Source: Ignavibacteria bacterium (GTDB lineage: Bacteria > Bacteroidota > Ignavibacteria > Tepidaquicellales > Tepidaquicellaceae). Taken from it: a stretch of DNA of 64,000 nt. Positions 8,050-17,776 of the stretch are shown here, one piece after another. The first letter of the stretch is position 1; the number at the start of each line of letters is the position of its first letter. The translations under genes were made by a program, and so were the position numbers. A model generated the notes under the pieces. That model saw only the letters and a program-made list of their open reading frames with translations. It had not been told where the DNA came from and searched no databases. The DNA is taken from contig JBAZNU010000009.1 of NCBI GenBank assembly GCA_041649015.1, forward strand, positions 1 to 64,000, given 5' to 3'.

Positions 8050-9801
8050 TTACATTTCCTCAATTTCTTCTTCAAGCAGTTGCTTGACATGAATGTTGTA
8101 ATAAATGCCCTTTTGCTCGAGTAGTTCGTCATGTGTTCCCTGCTCGGCAACTACTGATTTGTCCAGAACTAAAATTTTATCGAGATTTTTCAACGTAGAG
8201 ATTCTGTGTGAAATAATTATTGTAGTACGGTTTTCCATGACTTCCTTAAGACCGTTAAGTATTTCTTCTTCTGTATGAGTATCAACTGCTGATAGTGAAT
8301 CGTCGAGTATTAGTATTTTAGGGGTTTTGTAAATAGCCCTTGCTATTGATGTTCTTTGTTTCTGTCCGCCGGAAAGAGTAACTCCTCTCTCACCGACAAC
8401 AGTTTTGAACTTGTTCGGGAATAAATTAACGTCTTTATACAACCCTGCAAACTGTGATGATTTTATTAAGTTTTCTTCGTCAATAGTATCAGATGAATAA
8501 CCAATGTTGTTTTCTATAGTATCTGAAAATAAGAATGATTCCTGAGGAACTACGCCAATCGAATTTCTTAATAATTCAAGAGGAATTTCTTTAATGCTAA
8601 AACCGTTGATTTTAATCTCTCCTTCCGAGGTATCATAAACTCTCGGTATAAGATTAATAAGCGTAGTTTTTCCGCATCCGGTATGACCTATAATTCCGAG
8701 ACTGCTGCCGTTCTTTATTTTTAAATTAATATTCTTTAAAATGTAGTTCTCAGTTCCATCATATTTAAAGCTTACATTTTTAAATTCTATATTGCCGTTA
8801 ATATCTTCTTCTTCAATCTCATCGTTTGTGTTAGAATTATTCTTAATGTCTGGCTCGGTATTTCTAATCTTCATAAGTCTATCCATAGAGGGTGATGCTC
8901 GTTGAACAAGGTTAATAACCCACCCGAATGCTATCATTGGCCATGTCAATTGTCCGAGGTAAACCATAAACTCCGTTACATTTCCGAGCGTAAGTTTTCC
9001 GTTTATTACATCAATACCTCCGAAGTAAATAACAAGTATTATTGAGAGTCCTGTCAGGAGGAACATCATCGGGAATGAATATGACTGTATTCTTGCAAGA
9101 GAAAGACTCTTTGCCTGATAATCGGCGGATACTTTGTTGAAGTGCTCTATTTCCGAGTCCTCTCTTACGTATGACTTCATAACACGAATTCCGGAAAAGT
9201 TTTCCTGTACTTTAGTAGTTAAACCCGAAAAAGCTTCCTGTACTCTCTGCGAACGTCCGTAAACGGATTTCATTACTTTATACACTAAAATGGAAATCAG
9301 AGGCAGTGGAATTAATGCAATCAAGGACAGCTTTACTGCAATGCTGAACATAATTATTAATGTTACAACTGTACGAAGGAATGTTTGAATAGAATACATT
9401 ATACCCGGTCCAAGAAAGTTTCTTATGTTGCTTATATCGTTCGTTGCATGCGCCATTAAGTCGCCGGTTGTGTTTTTGTCATAAAACGATTTAGGAAGAT
9501 TCTGGAGGTGAGAAAAGAAATCCTTCCTTAGGTCATTCTCAATTTCCCTCGATGCTACAATAATTGTTCTTCTTGTAAGGAATAAAAATACACCGCCAAG
9601 CAGAATTAAACCAACGCTTAATAAAGCATAATGCAGATATGATACTTCTGTAGTTCCTCTTGAGATCTCATCGATTGCATTCCCTATTACTAACGGGTAC
9701 ATGCTTTGAAGAAATATACTTATCGAAACAAAGATTGTTCCGAGAAATAGTTTTACCTTTTGTGATTTTAAGTATGGTATTAAGGGATAAAGCGATTTCA
9801 T
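8050..9801 (-). CDS. ABC exporter half-transporter, subunit with degenerate catalytic site (MdlA-like)
   Basis: A 583-residue half-transporter. I prefer the ATG at 9801 over the TTG one codon upstream. The membrane domain covers about 15-305 and the nucleotide-binding domain about 338-570. Walker A is GHTGCGKTT, the signature is canonical LSGGQ, and Walker B reads KILILDDSLSAVD, so Asp replaces the catalytic Glu. This is the typical asymmetry of heterodimeric ABC exporters. The degenerate ATP site would be built from this subunit's Walker motifs and the partner's FSVGQ. It is first in the operon, and the divergent plus-strand gene starts about 50-110 bases away, so promoters must lie in the short gap. 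Confidence 0.93.
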   Translation of the reverse strand: MKSLYPLIPYLKSQKVKLFLGTIFVSISIFLQSMYPLVIGNAIDEISRGTTEVSYLHYALLSVGLILLGGVFLFLTRRTIIVASREIENDLRKDFFSHLQNLPKSFYDKNTTGDLMAHATNDISNIRNFLGPGIMYSIQTFLRTVVTLIIMFSIAVKLSLIALIPLPLISILVYKVMKSVYGRSQRVQEAFSGLTTKVQENFSGIRVMKSYVREDSEIEHFNKVSADYQAKSLSLARIQSYSFPMMFLLTGLSIILVIYFGGIDVINGKLTLGNVTEFMVYLGQLTWPMIAFGWVINLVQRASPSMDRLMKIRNTEPDIKNNSNTNDEIEEEDINGNIEFKNVSFKYDGTENYILKNINLKIKNGSSLGIIGHTGCGKTTLINLIPRVYDTSEGEIKINGFSIKEIPLELLRNSIGVVPQESFLFSDTIENNIGYSSDTIDEENLIKSSQFAGLYKDVNLFPNKFKTVVGERGVTLSGGQKQRTSIARAIYKTPKILILDDSLSAVDTHTEEEILNGLKEVMENRTTIIISHRISTLKNLDKILVLDKSVVAEQGTHDELLEQKGIYYNIHVKQLLEEEIEEM

Positions 9802-9909
9802 CAAGGAATAACGTAATTTATCATCAAATATTAATACTTCTCATTAATTAAATTGAAAATTGTGTTAAATGTCGATATATTTAACAAAACTTTCGATTAT
9901 ATAGTTTTG

Positions 9910-10437
9910 AAAAGGCTCATATCAATATTGCTTGCTTTGACTTTAATATTTAATTCCGCAGGGTATATATTGGTATTCTTTCAATTGAAAAAGTATTTTA
10001 AGAAAGAAGCATTTTCTAAACTGGAAAACTATATCGATCCTAACGACCTAACAACCATCGTCATTTCGAAGTATCATTATGAAAATGAAGACGAAAACTT
10101 CTTCTTTGTTGAGCCGCGTGAAATAAAATATTACGGTAAGATGTACGATATTGCCCGAACGGAATTCACAGAAGATTCAGTGATTTTCCATGCTTTAAGT
10201 GATGAAAATGAAGATAACCTGCATGAACTTTTCGCTTTCTTCTTTACAAGAAATTTAAATGACAAATATTCACATACTGCCTCTGTTATTAATAAAATAA
10301 TAAAGGATGCCGGATTACCGGCTGTAATAACATTAAATGCATTCTGGAGAGAGAATGTATTTTTCATTTTTGTTTTTTTACTTGATTTATCTGGATTTAC
10401 AAATTTACCTGATCCCCCTCCAAAGAATCTCTTGTAG
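9910..10437 (+). CDS. Small membrane-anchored protein of a Bacteroidota family next to TonB receptors; function unknown
   Basis: The open frame begins at a TTG at 9853, but the likely start is the TTG at 9910, which gives a basic N terminus and a hydrophobic helix (KRLISILLALTLIFNSAGY). The predicted product is about 175 residues. It has an acidic middle part (KYHYENEDENFFFVE, then IKYYGKMYDI) and a C-terminal hydrophobic stretch ending in a proline cluster (NLPDPPPKNLL). I recall similar uncharacterised Bacteroidota proteins, with an N-terminal anchor and a late PPP motif, encoded just before TonB-dependent receptors. This is from memory and not verified. The receptor gene follows 38 bases downstream, so the two are probably co-transcribed. 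The start codon is uncertain. Confidence 0.6.
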   Translation, partial: KRLISILLALTLIFNSAGYILVFFQLKKYFKKEAFSKLENYIDPNDLTTIVISKYHYENEDENFFFVEPREIKYYGKMYDIARTEFTEDSVIFHALSDENEDNLHELFAFFFTRNLNDKYSHTASVINKIIKDAGLPAVITLNAFWRENVFFIFVFLLDLSGFTNLPDPPPKNLL

Positions 10438-10475
10438 TTTTATTTAAATCATTTTTTAAATTAAAATTGAATTAT

Positions 10476-12596
10476 ATGAGAAAAATTTTATTGTTTTCTG
10501 TTTTTCTCTTTGTATTATGCTTCTTTGGTGATTTGTATTCACAGATTGATACAAGTTTCTACGAAACAGAAGAAGTTGTTATTACAGGGACGAGAACGGA
10601 AAAGAAAATTATTGATATTCCGTATTCAGTTAACAGGATTGCTTCGACTGAATGGCAAGTGACCAGAAAACAGGGTGTTAATGAAGTTCTCAACCTTGTG
10701 CCTGGTGTTTTCTTTCAGTCAAGGTACGGAAATCATGACGTAAGAATCTCTATCCGTGGTTTCGGCAGCCGCTCAAACTCAGGCATCAGAGGTGTAAGAA
10801 TCCTGCTTGACGGAATTCCCGAATCTGAACCCGACGGTCAGACAAGAATTGAAGCTATTGATTTTACTTCAATCGGAAATATTGAAGTTGTTAAAGGAAA
10901 CTCCTCTTCGCTGTACACTAACGCTCCCGGAGGTGTAATAAACTTCCTTTCCGATGTTAATTTCACAAAAAGCTTTGTCGTTATGGATAATGATTTTGGT
11001 GATTTCGGTTTAAGAAAGAATGCATTGAAAGTAGGCATAAATACAGGTAATTCAAGGTTCATGCTTACTTCAAGTTACGAAAATTATGACGGTTACAGAG
11101 AGCACAGTAATGAATACCAGACTCGCATTAACTCAACTTACATTGCAGAAATTAGTCCTCGTACTACATTAAAAATCTTCGGCTACTATGTAAATGGGTT
11201 GATCAAACTACCGGGTTCTTTGACTCTTCAGGATTATAACACAAATCCTTTTCAAGCGGATACTGTTGCTTTAGCTTACAATCTCATGAGATACACAAGA
11301 AAAGGTAGACTTGGTGTTACTTTCAATACTAAGTTTGGTAAAAATGAAAGTAATGTCTTAGAATTTACAGGCTATGGTACAATAAAAGAACTTACAAGAA
11401 CTGACAGACGTTTTAGAATCTTTAACAGGAACGGACTCGGTGCTACTGCAAAGTACATTAATTACTCTAAGATAGGTGACAGAAATAATGAGTTTACAGT
11501 TGGTATTGACTTCTTCTGGCAGGGGGGGCCGATGAATTACTTTAATAATGTTAATGGTAACAAAGGTGATATTGTCACGGCTGTCGGAAATGAAAAACTC
11601 GGGAATATGGGTATCTACTTCCTCGACCAGTTTTCAATTATACCCTACAGACTTGATTTTATGTTCACTGGGCGGTATGATAGAGTAAGTTATACATCTG
11701 AAGACTGGCAGCAGGGAAACACCGATACATCAAGGGTTTTTGCCAGATTTACACCCAAAATCGCTTTGAATTACAAAATTACTTCAAAGATTGCTGCTTA
11801 TACGTCATTCGGTTTAGGATTTGATACCCCTGCTAACAATGAAATGTCTAACTATCCGACTTCATCCAACCAGGGCTTTACAACTCTAAACCCTGATATT
11901 GAACCGCAAAATTCTGTGAACTTTGAAATTGGTATAAAAGGAAGTTCTAAAGGTATTGAAGGGAAGTATTTCACAAATACTTTTGCTGAGGTCACTTTCT
12001 TTCATTCATTAATCGAAAAAGAAATTATTCCTTTTGTTATTGATGAAGATTATTTTTACAGAAATGCAGGAAAAACAAGGAGAATAGGCGTGGAGGCTGG
12101 TTTTAACACGGAAATCGTTAAAGGTCTTACTCTTAAAGCCGCCTATACTTTTTCAAAATTCGAATACATTGATTACGAAGCTTTGATAATTAAAACGGCC
12201 CCTGTTTTTTCGCAATATACTGAAAACTATTCTAACAACGTAGTACCTTCAGTACCGGAACAACTATTCAGTACAGAACTCGGGTATTCACATTCGTTTA
12301 ATAAATATATCAATGCATTTATAAAAGGTAATTTGAGATATACAGGCTCTATGTTCGTTAATGATAAGAATGTTGACAGCCTCAAGACTACGGATTATCT
12401 ATTGTTAGGAGGACAGCTTGGTCTGTCCTTTAATTACAATAACTTTAACATTACTGCTTATGCGGGTGTCGATAATATTACTGACAAGAAATATGTTTCC
12501 TTTATCAACATAAATGATATGAGCGGTAAATTTTACGAACCGGGTCCTCTAAGGAATTTCTTCGGTGGAGTAAAACTAGGTTACATTTTTAATTAA
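10476..12596 (+). CDS. TonB-dependent outer-membrane receptor
   Basis: I prefer the ATG at 10476 (MRKILLFSVFLFVLCFFG, signal peptide ending LYSQ) over the TTG three codons upstream. A TonB-box-like segment EEVVITGTRTEKK follows the signal. The plug domain has VLNLVPGVF, IRGFGSRSNSGIRG, VRILLDGIPE and IEVVKGNSSSLY, with a complete 22-strand barrel to residue 706 and a terminal aromatic strand (FFGGVKLGYIFN). It imports a scarce ligand such as an iron chelate, metal or cobalamin using TonB energy; the ligand cannot be read from sequence. It follows the small membrane protein at 9910 and ends at a clear terminator. Confidence 0.92.
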   Translation: MRKILLFSVFLFVLCFFGDLYSQIDTSFYETEEVVITGTRTEKKIIDIPYSVNRIASTEWQVTRKQGVNEVLNLVPGVFFQSRYGNHDVRISIRGFGSRSNSGIRGVRILLDGIPESEPDGQTRIEAIDFTSIGNIEVVKGNSSSLYTNAPGGVINFLSDVNFTKSFVVMDNDFGDFGLRKNALKVGINTGNSRFMLTSSYENYDGYREHSNEYQTRINSTYIAEISPRTTLKIFGYYVNGLIKLPGSLTLQDYNTNPFQADTVALAYNLMRYTRKGRLGVTFNTKFGKNESNVLEFTGYGTIKELTRTDRRFRIFNRNGLGATAKYINYSKIGDRNNEFTVGIDFFWQGGPMNYFNNVNGNKGDIVTAVGNEKLGNMGIYFLDQFSIIPYRLDFMFTGRYDRVSYTSEDWQQGNTDTSRVFARFTPKIALNYKITSKIAAYTSFGLGFDTPANNEMSNYPTSSNQGFTTLNPDIEPQNSVNFEIGIKGSSKGIEGKYFTNTFAEVTFFHSLIEKEIIPFVIDEDYFYRNAGKTRRIGVEAGFNTEIVKGLTLKAAYTFSKFEYIDYEALIIKTAPVFSQYTENYSNNVVPSVPEQLFSTELGYSHSFNKYINAFIKGNLRYTGSMFVNDKNVDSLKTTDYLLLGGQLGLSFNYNNFNITAYAGVDNITDKKYVSFININDMSGKFYEPGPLRNFFGGVKLGYIFN

Positions 12597-12608
12597 AATT
12601 AAACATAC

Positions 12609-12640
12609 ACAAGGGAATCTTAATATGGTTCCCTTGTTTT
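12609..12640 (+). terminator. Terminator of the TonB-receptor unit
   Basis: A perfect 9-bp stem ACAAGGGAA/TTCCCTTGT (12609-12617 with 12629-12637) has an 11-base loop and is followed by TTT, 12 bases after the receptor stop. Confidence 0.85.
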
Positions 12641-12662
12641 ATATCGTAAAGGATAATCACAC

Positions 12663-14306
12663 ATGCTGAACAATAAAAATATTCTGACAGCTTTATCTAT
12701 CATTTTTATATTTTCCGGTTCTGTTTTTGGACAGTTCAATATTTATAAATTATTTCCTTCTAATTTCAATCAGATAGAGCCCTTAATCGTAAGACATCCT
12801 TCTAATCCTCAAATTCTTCTCGCAAGTTCTTTTACTATTAATTCTAATGCTTCTATCAGAAATGAAGGTGTTTACGTTTCAACTAATGCCGGTGTTTCTT
12901 GGTTCGGAAGTGATATTGTAAACGATGGCTTTTCTCAATTTCACAACGGCGACCCGGGTCCTGTGATTGATAAAGATGGTGTTTTTATTCTTATGCACTG
13001 GCAGACATTTACTGGACAAACAAACAGAATTTATTCCAATTCATCGACAAATTTAGGGGCTAACTGGTCAGCTCCATACGCTTGTTTTTCACCGAACGAT
13101 AACCAGGATAAAAGTGATATAACAACCGACGACTATCCCTCGAGTCCTTACTATGGAAGAACTTACGTGTCGTCTGCAATTCTTTTATCACCAGTTTATA
13201 TAGCATCAAATTACACTACAAATAACGGCGCTACTTGGAATAGTCCATTCGTTAGAGTAAATCAATCTTACCCCGGAAGAAATGCTTTTGGACCATCTAT
13301 TGTTGTTGGACCGCAGGGACAAGTATACATTACATGGGCAGGCAGACAGAATGTTAGCCCATTTAATGAAAAGAATATTGGATTTGCTGTCTCAACAAAT
13401 GGCGGAGATAGCTGGTCAGTTAATGAGAGTATTTATGAATGTAATGGTATTAATACATCTTCGCTTTCGCCATGGGGAATTAGAGTAAATAGTTATCCGT
13501 CACTTGATATTGATAGATCAAGCGGACCTCGTAACGGCTGGCTTTTTAATATTACTTGTGAAAAAAATTTTGCTCCTGCAGGTTCCGATGCAGATGTTGT
13601 TATGAGGTGTTCGTCCGATGGAGGGGCTACCTGGTCTGCCGGTATCAGAGTCAATCAGGATCCTATCAACAACGGCAAAGTACAACTGTTTCCGGCTTTA
13701 ACGATTGATGATGATGGCGGTTTAAACGTTGTGTACTACGATACAAGAAATACTCCTACTGGAGATTCTCTTCAGGTTTATATATCTCGTTCACAGGATG
13801 GAGGTAATACATGGAAAGATTATCTTGTGACTGAACAAAAATATTACCCCGGACCTGTCTTCGGCGGGGGAGTGGGTAATCAGGGTGATAACATCGGTAT
13901 TGTTGCTTCAGCAGGTAAACTTTTTCCCGTCTGGATGGCTAAATATCCGGGTGAAAGTACTTATCAAATCTGGTGTGCTAATATTGACTTATCAACTATT
14001 GGAGTAAATCAAATCAGTTCTGAAATTCCAAATGGTTATGATCTTTCTCAGAACTATCCGAATCCTTTTAATCCTCAAACAAAAATTAAATATAGTATTC
14101 CAAAAAATTCTAATGTATTAATTAAGCTGTATAATATTCAAGGAAAAGAATTGACAACTCTTGCAGATGGTATGCACATAGCGGGTACCTATGAAATTAA
14201 TTTTAACATAAACAATTTCGGAACGGTTTTGTCAAGCGGTATATATTTCTATAAACTTATTGCTGATGATGTATTAATCAGCCGTAAAATGCTCATAACA
14301 AAATAA
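12663..14306 (+). CDS. Secreted BNR/sialidase-fold propeller protein with T9SS sorting domain
   Basis: A 547-residue protein with a signal peptide (to VFGQ, residue 24). A propeller with at least six Asp-box/BNR-type repeats follows: STNAGVSW, NSSTNLGANW, TTNNGATW, STNGGDSW, SSDGGATW and SQDGGNTW. The last 80 residues are a T9SS type A sorting domain (QNYPNPFNPQTKIKYS, SSGIYFYKL, basic end). Asp-box propellers occur in sialidases, glycosidases and binding proteins. I do not see the sialidase FRIP motif or Arg triad, so enzyme activity is not claimed. It is expected on the cell surface or released, and is a single gene between two hairpins. Confidence 0.85.
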   Translation: MLNNKNILTALSIIFIFSGSVFGQFNIYKLFPSNFNQIEPLIVRHPSNPQILLASSFTINSNASIRNEGVYVSTNAGVSWFGSDIVNDGFSQFHNGDPGPVIDKDGVFILMHWQTFTGQTNRIYSNSSTNLGANWSAPYACFSPNDNQDKSDITTDDYPSSPYYGRTYVSSAILLSPVYIASNYTTNNGATWNSPFVRVNQSYPGRNAFGPSIVVGPQGQVYITWAGRQNVSPFNEKNIGFAVSTNGGDSWSVNESIYECNGINTSSLSPWGIRVNSYPSLDIDRSSGPRNGWLFNITCEKNFAPAGSDADVVMRCSSDGGATWSAGIRVNQDPINNGKVQLFPALTIDDDGGLNVVYYDTRNTPTGDSLQVYISRSQDGGNTWKDYLVTEQKYYPGPVFGGGVGNQGDNIGIVASAGKLFPVWMAKYPGESTYQIWCANIDLSTIGVNQISSEIPNGYDLSQNYPNPFNPQTKIKYSIPKNSNVLIKLYNIQGKELTTLADGMHIAGTYEINFNINNFGTVLSSGIYFYKLIADDVLISRKMLITK

Positions 14307-14318
14307 TTGCTTTCTCAT

Positions 14319-14348
14319 CTCCAGCCGAAGTATCTACTTCGGTTGGAG
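14319..14348. terminator. Bidirectional terminator between convergent T9SS cargo genes
   Basis: A 12-bp stem (14319-14330 with 14337-14348, one G-T pair) with a 6-base loop lies between the stop at 14306 (plus) and the stop at 14386 (minus). It can serve both genes. Confidence 0.75.
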
Positions 14349-14385
14349 TCTGAAACCGAATCTATTTTTAGTTTATCATTTAATA

Positions 14386-15699
14386 CTATTTGACTATCAG
14401 CATTTTCTTAGTCTGAGATACAAATTCATTGCTCTTTCCTGTCAAATCCCTTATAGTAATTCTGTAGAAATAAACACCGGAAGGAAGATTGCTGCTGTTA
14501 AATTTTATGTTATATTTCCCTTGGTTTTGCTGTCCATTCTGCAATGTTCGTATTTCTTTTCCTGAAATATCGAAAACTTTTAATACTACATAACTGCTGT
14601 TATTAATTTCATAGGATATCGTAGTATACGGATTAAAAGGATTCGGAAAATTTTGCTTCAATTCAAAACTTTTAGGTTTCAGCTTTGCTTCATTACCAAC
14701 TCCTACGGTAGTAGCATTAAAACGTAGCATCTTGCCGTATTCTCCAAAAGCGTATCCGTGCTTCGTTCCGGGAAATACAATGTCATTAATAACCGCAGAG
14801 TCTGGAGTATTTATCTGAGTAAAAGATCTACCGCCGTCCTGTGTAAATACAAAAGTCTGTGTATATCCAAGCGAACCCCAGCCGTCTGTTAAGGTTCTGA
14901 ATGACATAACAGTCGGCAGTCCGAATAATTCAAGTGATTCATAAACCCAGTTTTCACCTGCATTAGTAGTTTTAATTACACTAGCACCGTATTCAAAATC
15001 ACCCCCGAAACCGAGTGCATTTAGTGAATCAAAAAACATCATGTCTATATTCGGTTCGGGCGATACAATATAAGGTGTCCATCGTTGTCCTCGGTTTGAT
15101 GTCCTCCAGATTACTCCTGCAATATCCATCACCCCTCCAACGGCATATCCATAGTCTTTGGAATAAAATGAAAAATTCAGGACTGGAAAATTCATTACGA
15201 CGAGAGAATCGATTTCAACATCGAGCCAGGTTTGTCCGCCGTCAGTAGTTCTTAATATGTTCTTGAAATTGCCTCCCAGAAATCCGTATAGTGAATCCTG
15301 AAAATAAACCTTCTTTAAAAACACATTTTCTATCGGAAAGAATGATGTGTCCCAGTCAACGCCGCCGTTGGTTGTTTTCAAAATGTATGAGCCGTACGGG
15401 GGCTGTGGATTAAATATATTCCATCCAAGTGCCCATCCAAGCCTGCTGTTTAAAAAGAATACATCATGAATAAATGTCTTTGTTCTTGTATTCTGTGTTG
15501 TCCAGTTCTGCCCGCCGTTCGATGTCTTCATTATTAAACCCGAATCACCGCAAACCCATCCTGTAACACTGTCAATAAAGGATGCTTTCTTTAAATTGAT
15601 ATTTGTCGGACTGTATGCGCTCAGCCAAAAATCCTGTGCCGTTAACGATACTGTGGTAACCGTGATTATGAATAATATTAGTAATCGTTTTAAATACAT
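14386..15699 (-). CDS. Secreted YCF48/BNR-like propeller protein with T9SS sorting domain
   Basis: A 437-residue protein. The signal peptide (LKRLLILFIITVTTVSLTAQ) is followed by YCF48-like propeller repeats with the alternation GWVCGDSGLIMKTSNGGQNW, SYILKTTNGGVDW, ILRTTDGGQTW and SVIKTTNAGENW. It ends with a T9SS domain (QNFPNPFNPYTTISYE, PSGVYFYRI, KKMLIVK). A surface or released protein of unknown ligand. It is the last gene of a tight minus-strand operon behind two periplasmic foldases and a VWA-like protein, with a 10-base gap to the latter. That arrangement is unusual, because T9SS cargo genes normally stand alone. Confidence 0.85.
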   Translation of the reverse strand: MYLKRLLILFIITVTTVSLTAQDFWLSAYSPTNINLKKASFIDSVTGWVCGDSGLIMKTSNGGQNWTTQNTRTKTFIHDVFFLNSRLGWALGWNIFNPQPPYGSYILKTTNGGVDWDTSFFPIENVFLKKVYFQDSLYGFLGGNFKNILRTTDGGQTWLDVEIDSLVVMNFPVLNFSFYSKDYGYAVGGVMDIAGVIWRTSNRGQRWTPYIVSPEPNIDMMFFDSLNALGFGGDFEYGASVIKTTNAGENWVYESLELFGLPTVMSFRTLTDGWGSLGYTQTFVFTQDGGRSFTQINTPDSAVINDIVFPGTKHGYAFGEYGKMLRFNATTVGVGNEAKLKPKSFELKQNFPNPFNPYTTISYEINNSSYVVLKVFDISGKEIRTLQNGQQNQGKYNIKFNSSNLPSGVYFYRITIRDLTGKSNEFVSQTKKMLIVK

Positions 15700-15709
15700 T
15701 TAATTATTC

Positions 15710-17773
15710 CTATGCTAAATTATTTCTTTTCCTTATAAACCATTCTATAGATAATAATATTAAAATAAATATTAAATACCAAATCGAATTTCTAAATAGA
15801 GATTTGTATGGAAACGTTTCTGTGTTTCCATCCTTTGAAATGAAAAGACTCTCGGTCCCAGCCTCATTCTTTCCCGAAAGATTAACACCTCCGGTCATAT
15901 TTGCAATTTCCTTCAATATTTTATCCGTTGCTCTTGTCTCCTTGTATTCTTTAAACGGTTCATCTACAGAAAATTTTGTTGTAGTGCTGTATTTTATACC
16001 ATCATTTTCATACAGGTCTGCTTCAACTGTGTAGTCACCCTTTTCAAAATACTTCATGTCACCTTGAAATATATTCTCTCCGGTTTGAGAAAGTTCAAGC
16101 TTAAAATATTTACTCCGATTACTTATATTTAATTTAACATTATATTTATTTGCTGCATCAATTTCTTTAATTACTGACGTGAAGTAAACAGGCTCGCTTA
16201 TCGCGTAGCAGTCCTTGTTCGTTTTCACCGTAAATTTGTCTTTTGAATTCTCGTCCGTACAAAGAGTTATGAACCCTGAAATCACATTCTGCATATATTC
16301 ATGGCTTCCTCCCGGTTTTAAATTCCATTCATAAAAACCGTATCCTAAAAATGCAGCAGTCTTTATTTCTGATGAGTTGTCAACTACTATTGCCGGTTCG
16401 CTGTTCTGAAGTCCCAAGAGTGTCGAATTGGGTCTTCCAGTAAATACTCCCTGATAGAAAAATGCCGGTGGAAGTGCTTTCAGCCTTCTCAAACTTTCGG
16501 TATCATCGTATAGTTTATTCGGCGTGAAAAATACGTTGCTTTTTATTTCCCTTTTTCCTGTTTCATTGATTGCAAAAGGAAGTATGTCCTTTAATTCGCT
16601 TATTTTATCAAAAGATAAATCAGATGAATTAAAAAAGAATACAGCGTTTCTTGATTTCATAATTCTGCTAACAACTAAATCTGATGATTCTTTGCTTGTA
16701 AAATTATTGGGAAAACCGATCAAAGTGATTATATCATAATCGCTGAACTTTGGTAACACTCCCTCGTAATACTCAGATGCATTCTTTTGTACACGAGTAT
16801 CATACTTTATGTTTTCTGACCTGTTAAGTGTCTGCTTTAATGAAGATAGATCATAACTCGGTGCTCCTGCTAAAACAAGCATACTTACCTTGTTATCCGA
16901 ATAATTAATGTAAAAAATTTCACTGTTGTTTATTTCAGTTAATTCTCCGGTTTCAGGTTCAATCTCCATTCTGTATTTCTTTATACCTGCAATCGGCGAT
17001 ATTACATCAAACACAGTCTCATAGTCATACTTTGAACTGCTGACTAAAATTGAATTTGTTCTGATTTTAATATCATTCTCGAAAAGATTAATCTTGACTT
17101 CTTTATCAGTGTTGAAAGATTTAATTTCCGCAAATACTTTTGCCGTGCTGATGATAAACTGTCTCTTGTTGTACATTACACGATTAAGCACCAAATCCTT
17201 CCTTTGTGAGGTATCTCCTATAAGCTTGTAATGAATAGGTGCTTTTAAATTCCGCGCAGCTATTAACAAATTATTCCCTTCGTTAACTAATCCGTCTGAC
17301 ACAATACTTATCGAGTTTATCTTCTCGAAATTAAGGTCTTTTATATCGTCAAACGAAGAAGCAAGATTTGTTGAATATCTGTTGTAGACATTTGAATCTT
17401 TTGTTAATTCCTTTTCTTCCTGTATTATCCTGCTTCCGAAAGTGTAAAGCTTAAAATCCTCGCCTCCTTTGGTAATATCAAGCACAGAATTCAAAATAGC
17501 AGTATCATTGCTCACGATTTCGGAACTGAAACTTTTATCAATCAGTATAATATTCTTGGCTTCTTCAGATACATTTTTAAAATGTTCGATGAATGGATTT
17601 AGAAGCAATGAGAGTATTAAAAAAAGCGATATTGCTCTTAATGTTATCAGTATCGCTTTTGTAAACTTAGGAAGTTCGTTTTTATTATATAAGAAAAGAC
17701 TTAAACCAATCGATATCGCCGCAAAAAGTATGAACGATAAATATTCTAATATACTTCCCGAGAAAATATTCAT
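15710..17773 (-). CDS. Membrane protein with VWA-like (MIDAS) domain, BatA-like architecture
   Basis: A 687-residue protein. Two N-terminal membrane helices (about 8-26 and 39-61) are followed by a VWA-like domain with a MIDAS motif (IILIDKSFSSEI: DxSxS, and SIVSDGLVNEG). Next come a long extracytoplasmic region with beta-rich segments and a single C-terminal helix (SIWYLIFILILLSIEWF) with a basic tail. This layout matches BatA/BatB-like or glutamine-amidotransferase-like membrane proteins of Bacteroidota. Such proteins bind partners through a metal-dependent site on the periplasmic face. Spacing to the upstream foldase is 3 bases, so they are co-translated. Partner and function are unknown. 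Confidence 0.75.
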   Translation of the reverse strand: MNIFSGSILEYLSFILFAAISIGLSLFLYNKNELPKFTKAILITLRAISLFLILSLLLNPFIEHFKNVSEEAKNIILIDKSFSSEIVSNDTAILNSVLDITKGGEDFKLYTFGSRIIQEEKELTKDSNVYNRYSTNLASSFDDIKDLNFEKINSISIVSDGLVNEGNNLLIAARNLKAPIHYKLIGDTSQRKDLVLNRVMYNKRQFIISTAKVFAEIKSFNTDKEVKINLFENDIKIRTNSILVSSSKYDYETVFDVISPIAGIKKYRMEIEPETGELTEINNSEIFYINYSDNKVSMLVLAGAPSYDLSSLKQTLNRSENIKYDTRVQKNASEYYEGVLPKFSDYDIITLIGFPNNFTSKESSDLVVSRIMKSRNAVFFFNSSDLSFDKISELKDILPFAINETGKREIKSNVFFTPNKLYDDTESLRRLKALPPAFFYQGVFTGRPNSTLLGLQNSEPAIVVDNSSEIKTAAFLGYGFYEWNLKPGGSHEYMQNVISGFITLCTDENSKDKFTVKTNKDCYAISEPVYFTSVIKEIDAANKYNVKLNISNRSKYFKLELSQTGENIFQGDMKYFEKGDYTVEADLYENDGIKYSTTTKFSVDEPFKEYKETRATDKILKEIANMTGGVNLSGKNEAGTESLFISKDGNTETFPYKSLFRNSIWYLIFILILLSIEWFIRKRNNLA

Positions 17774-17776
17774 CGT

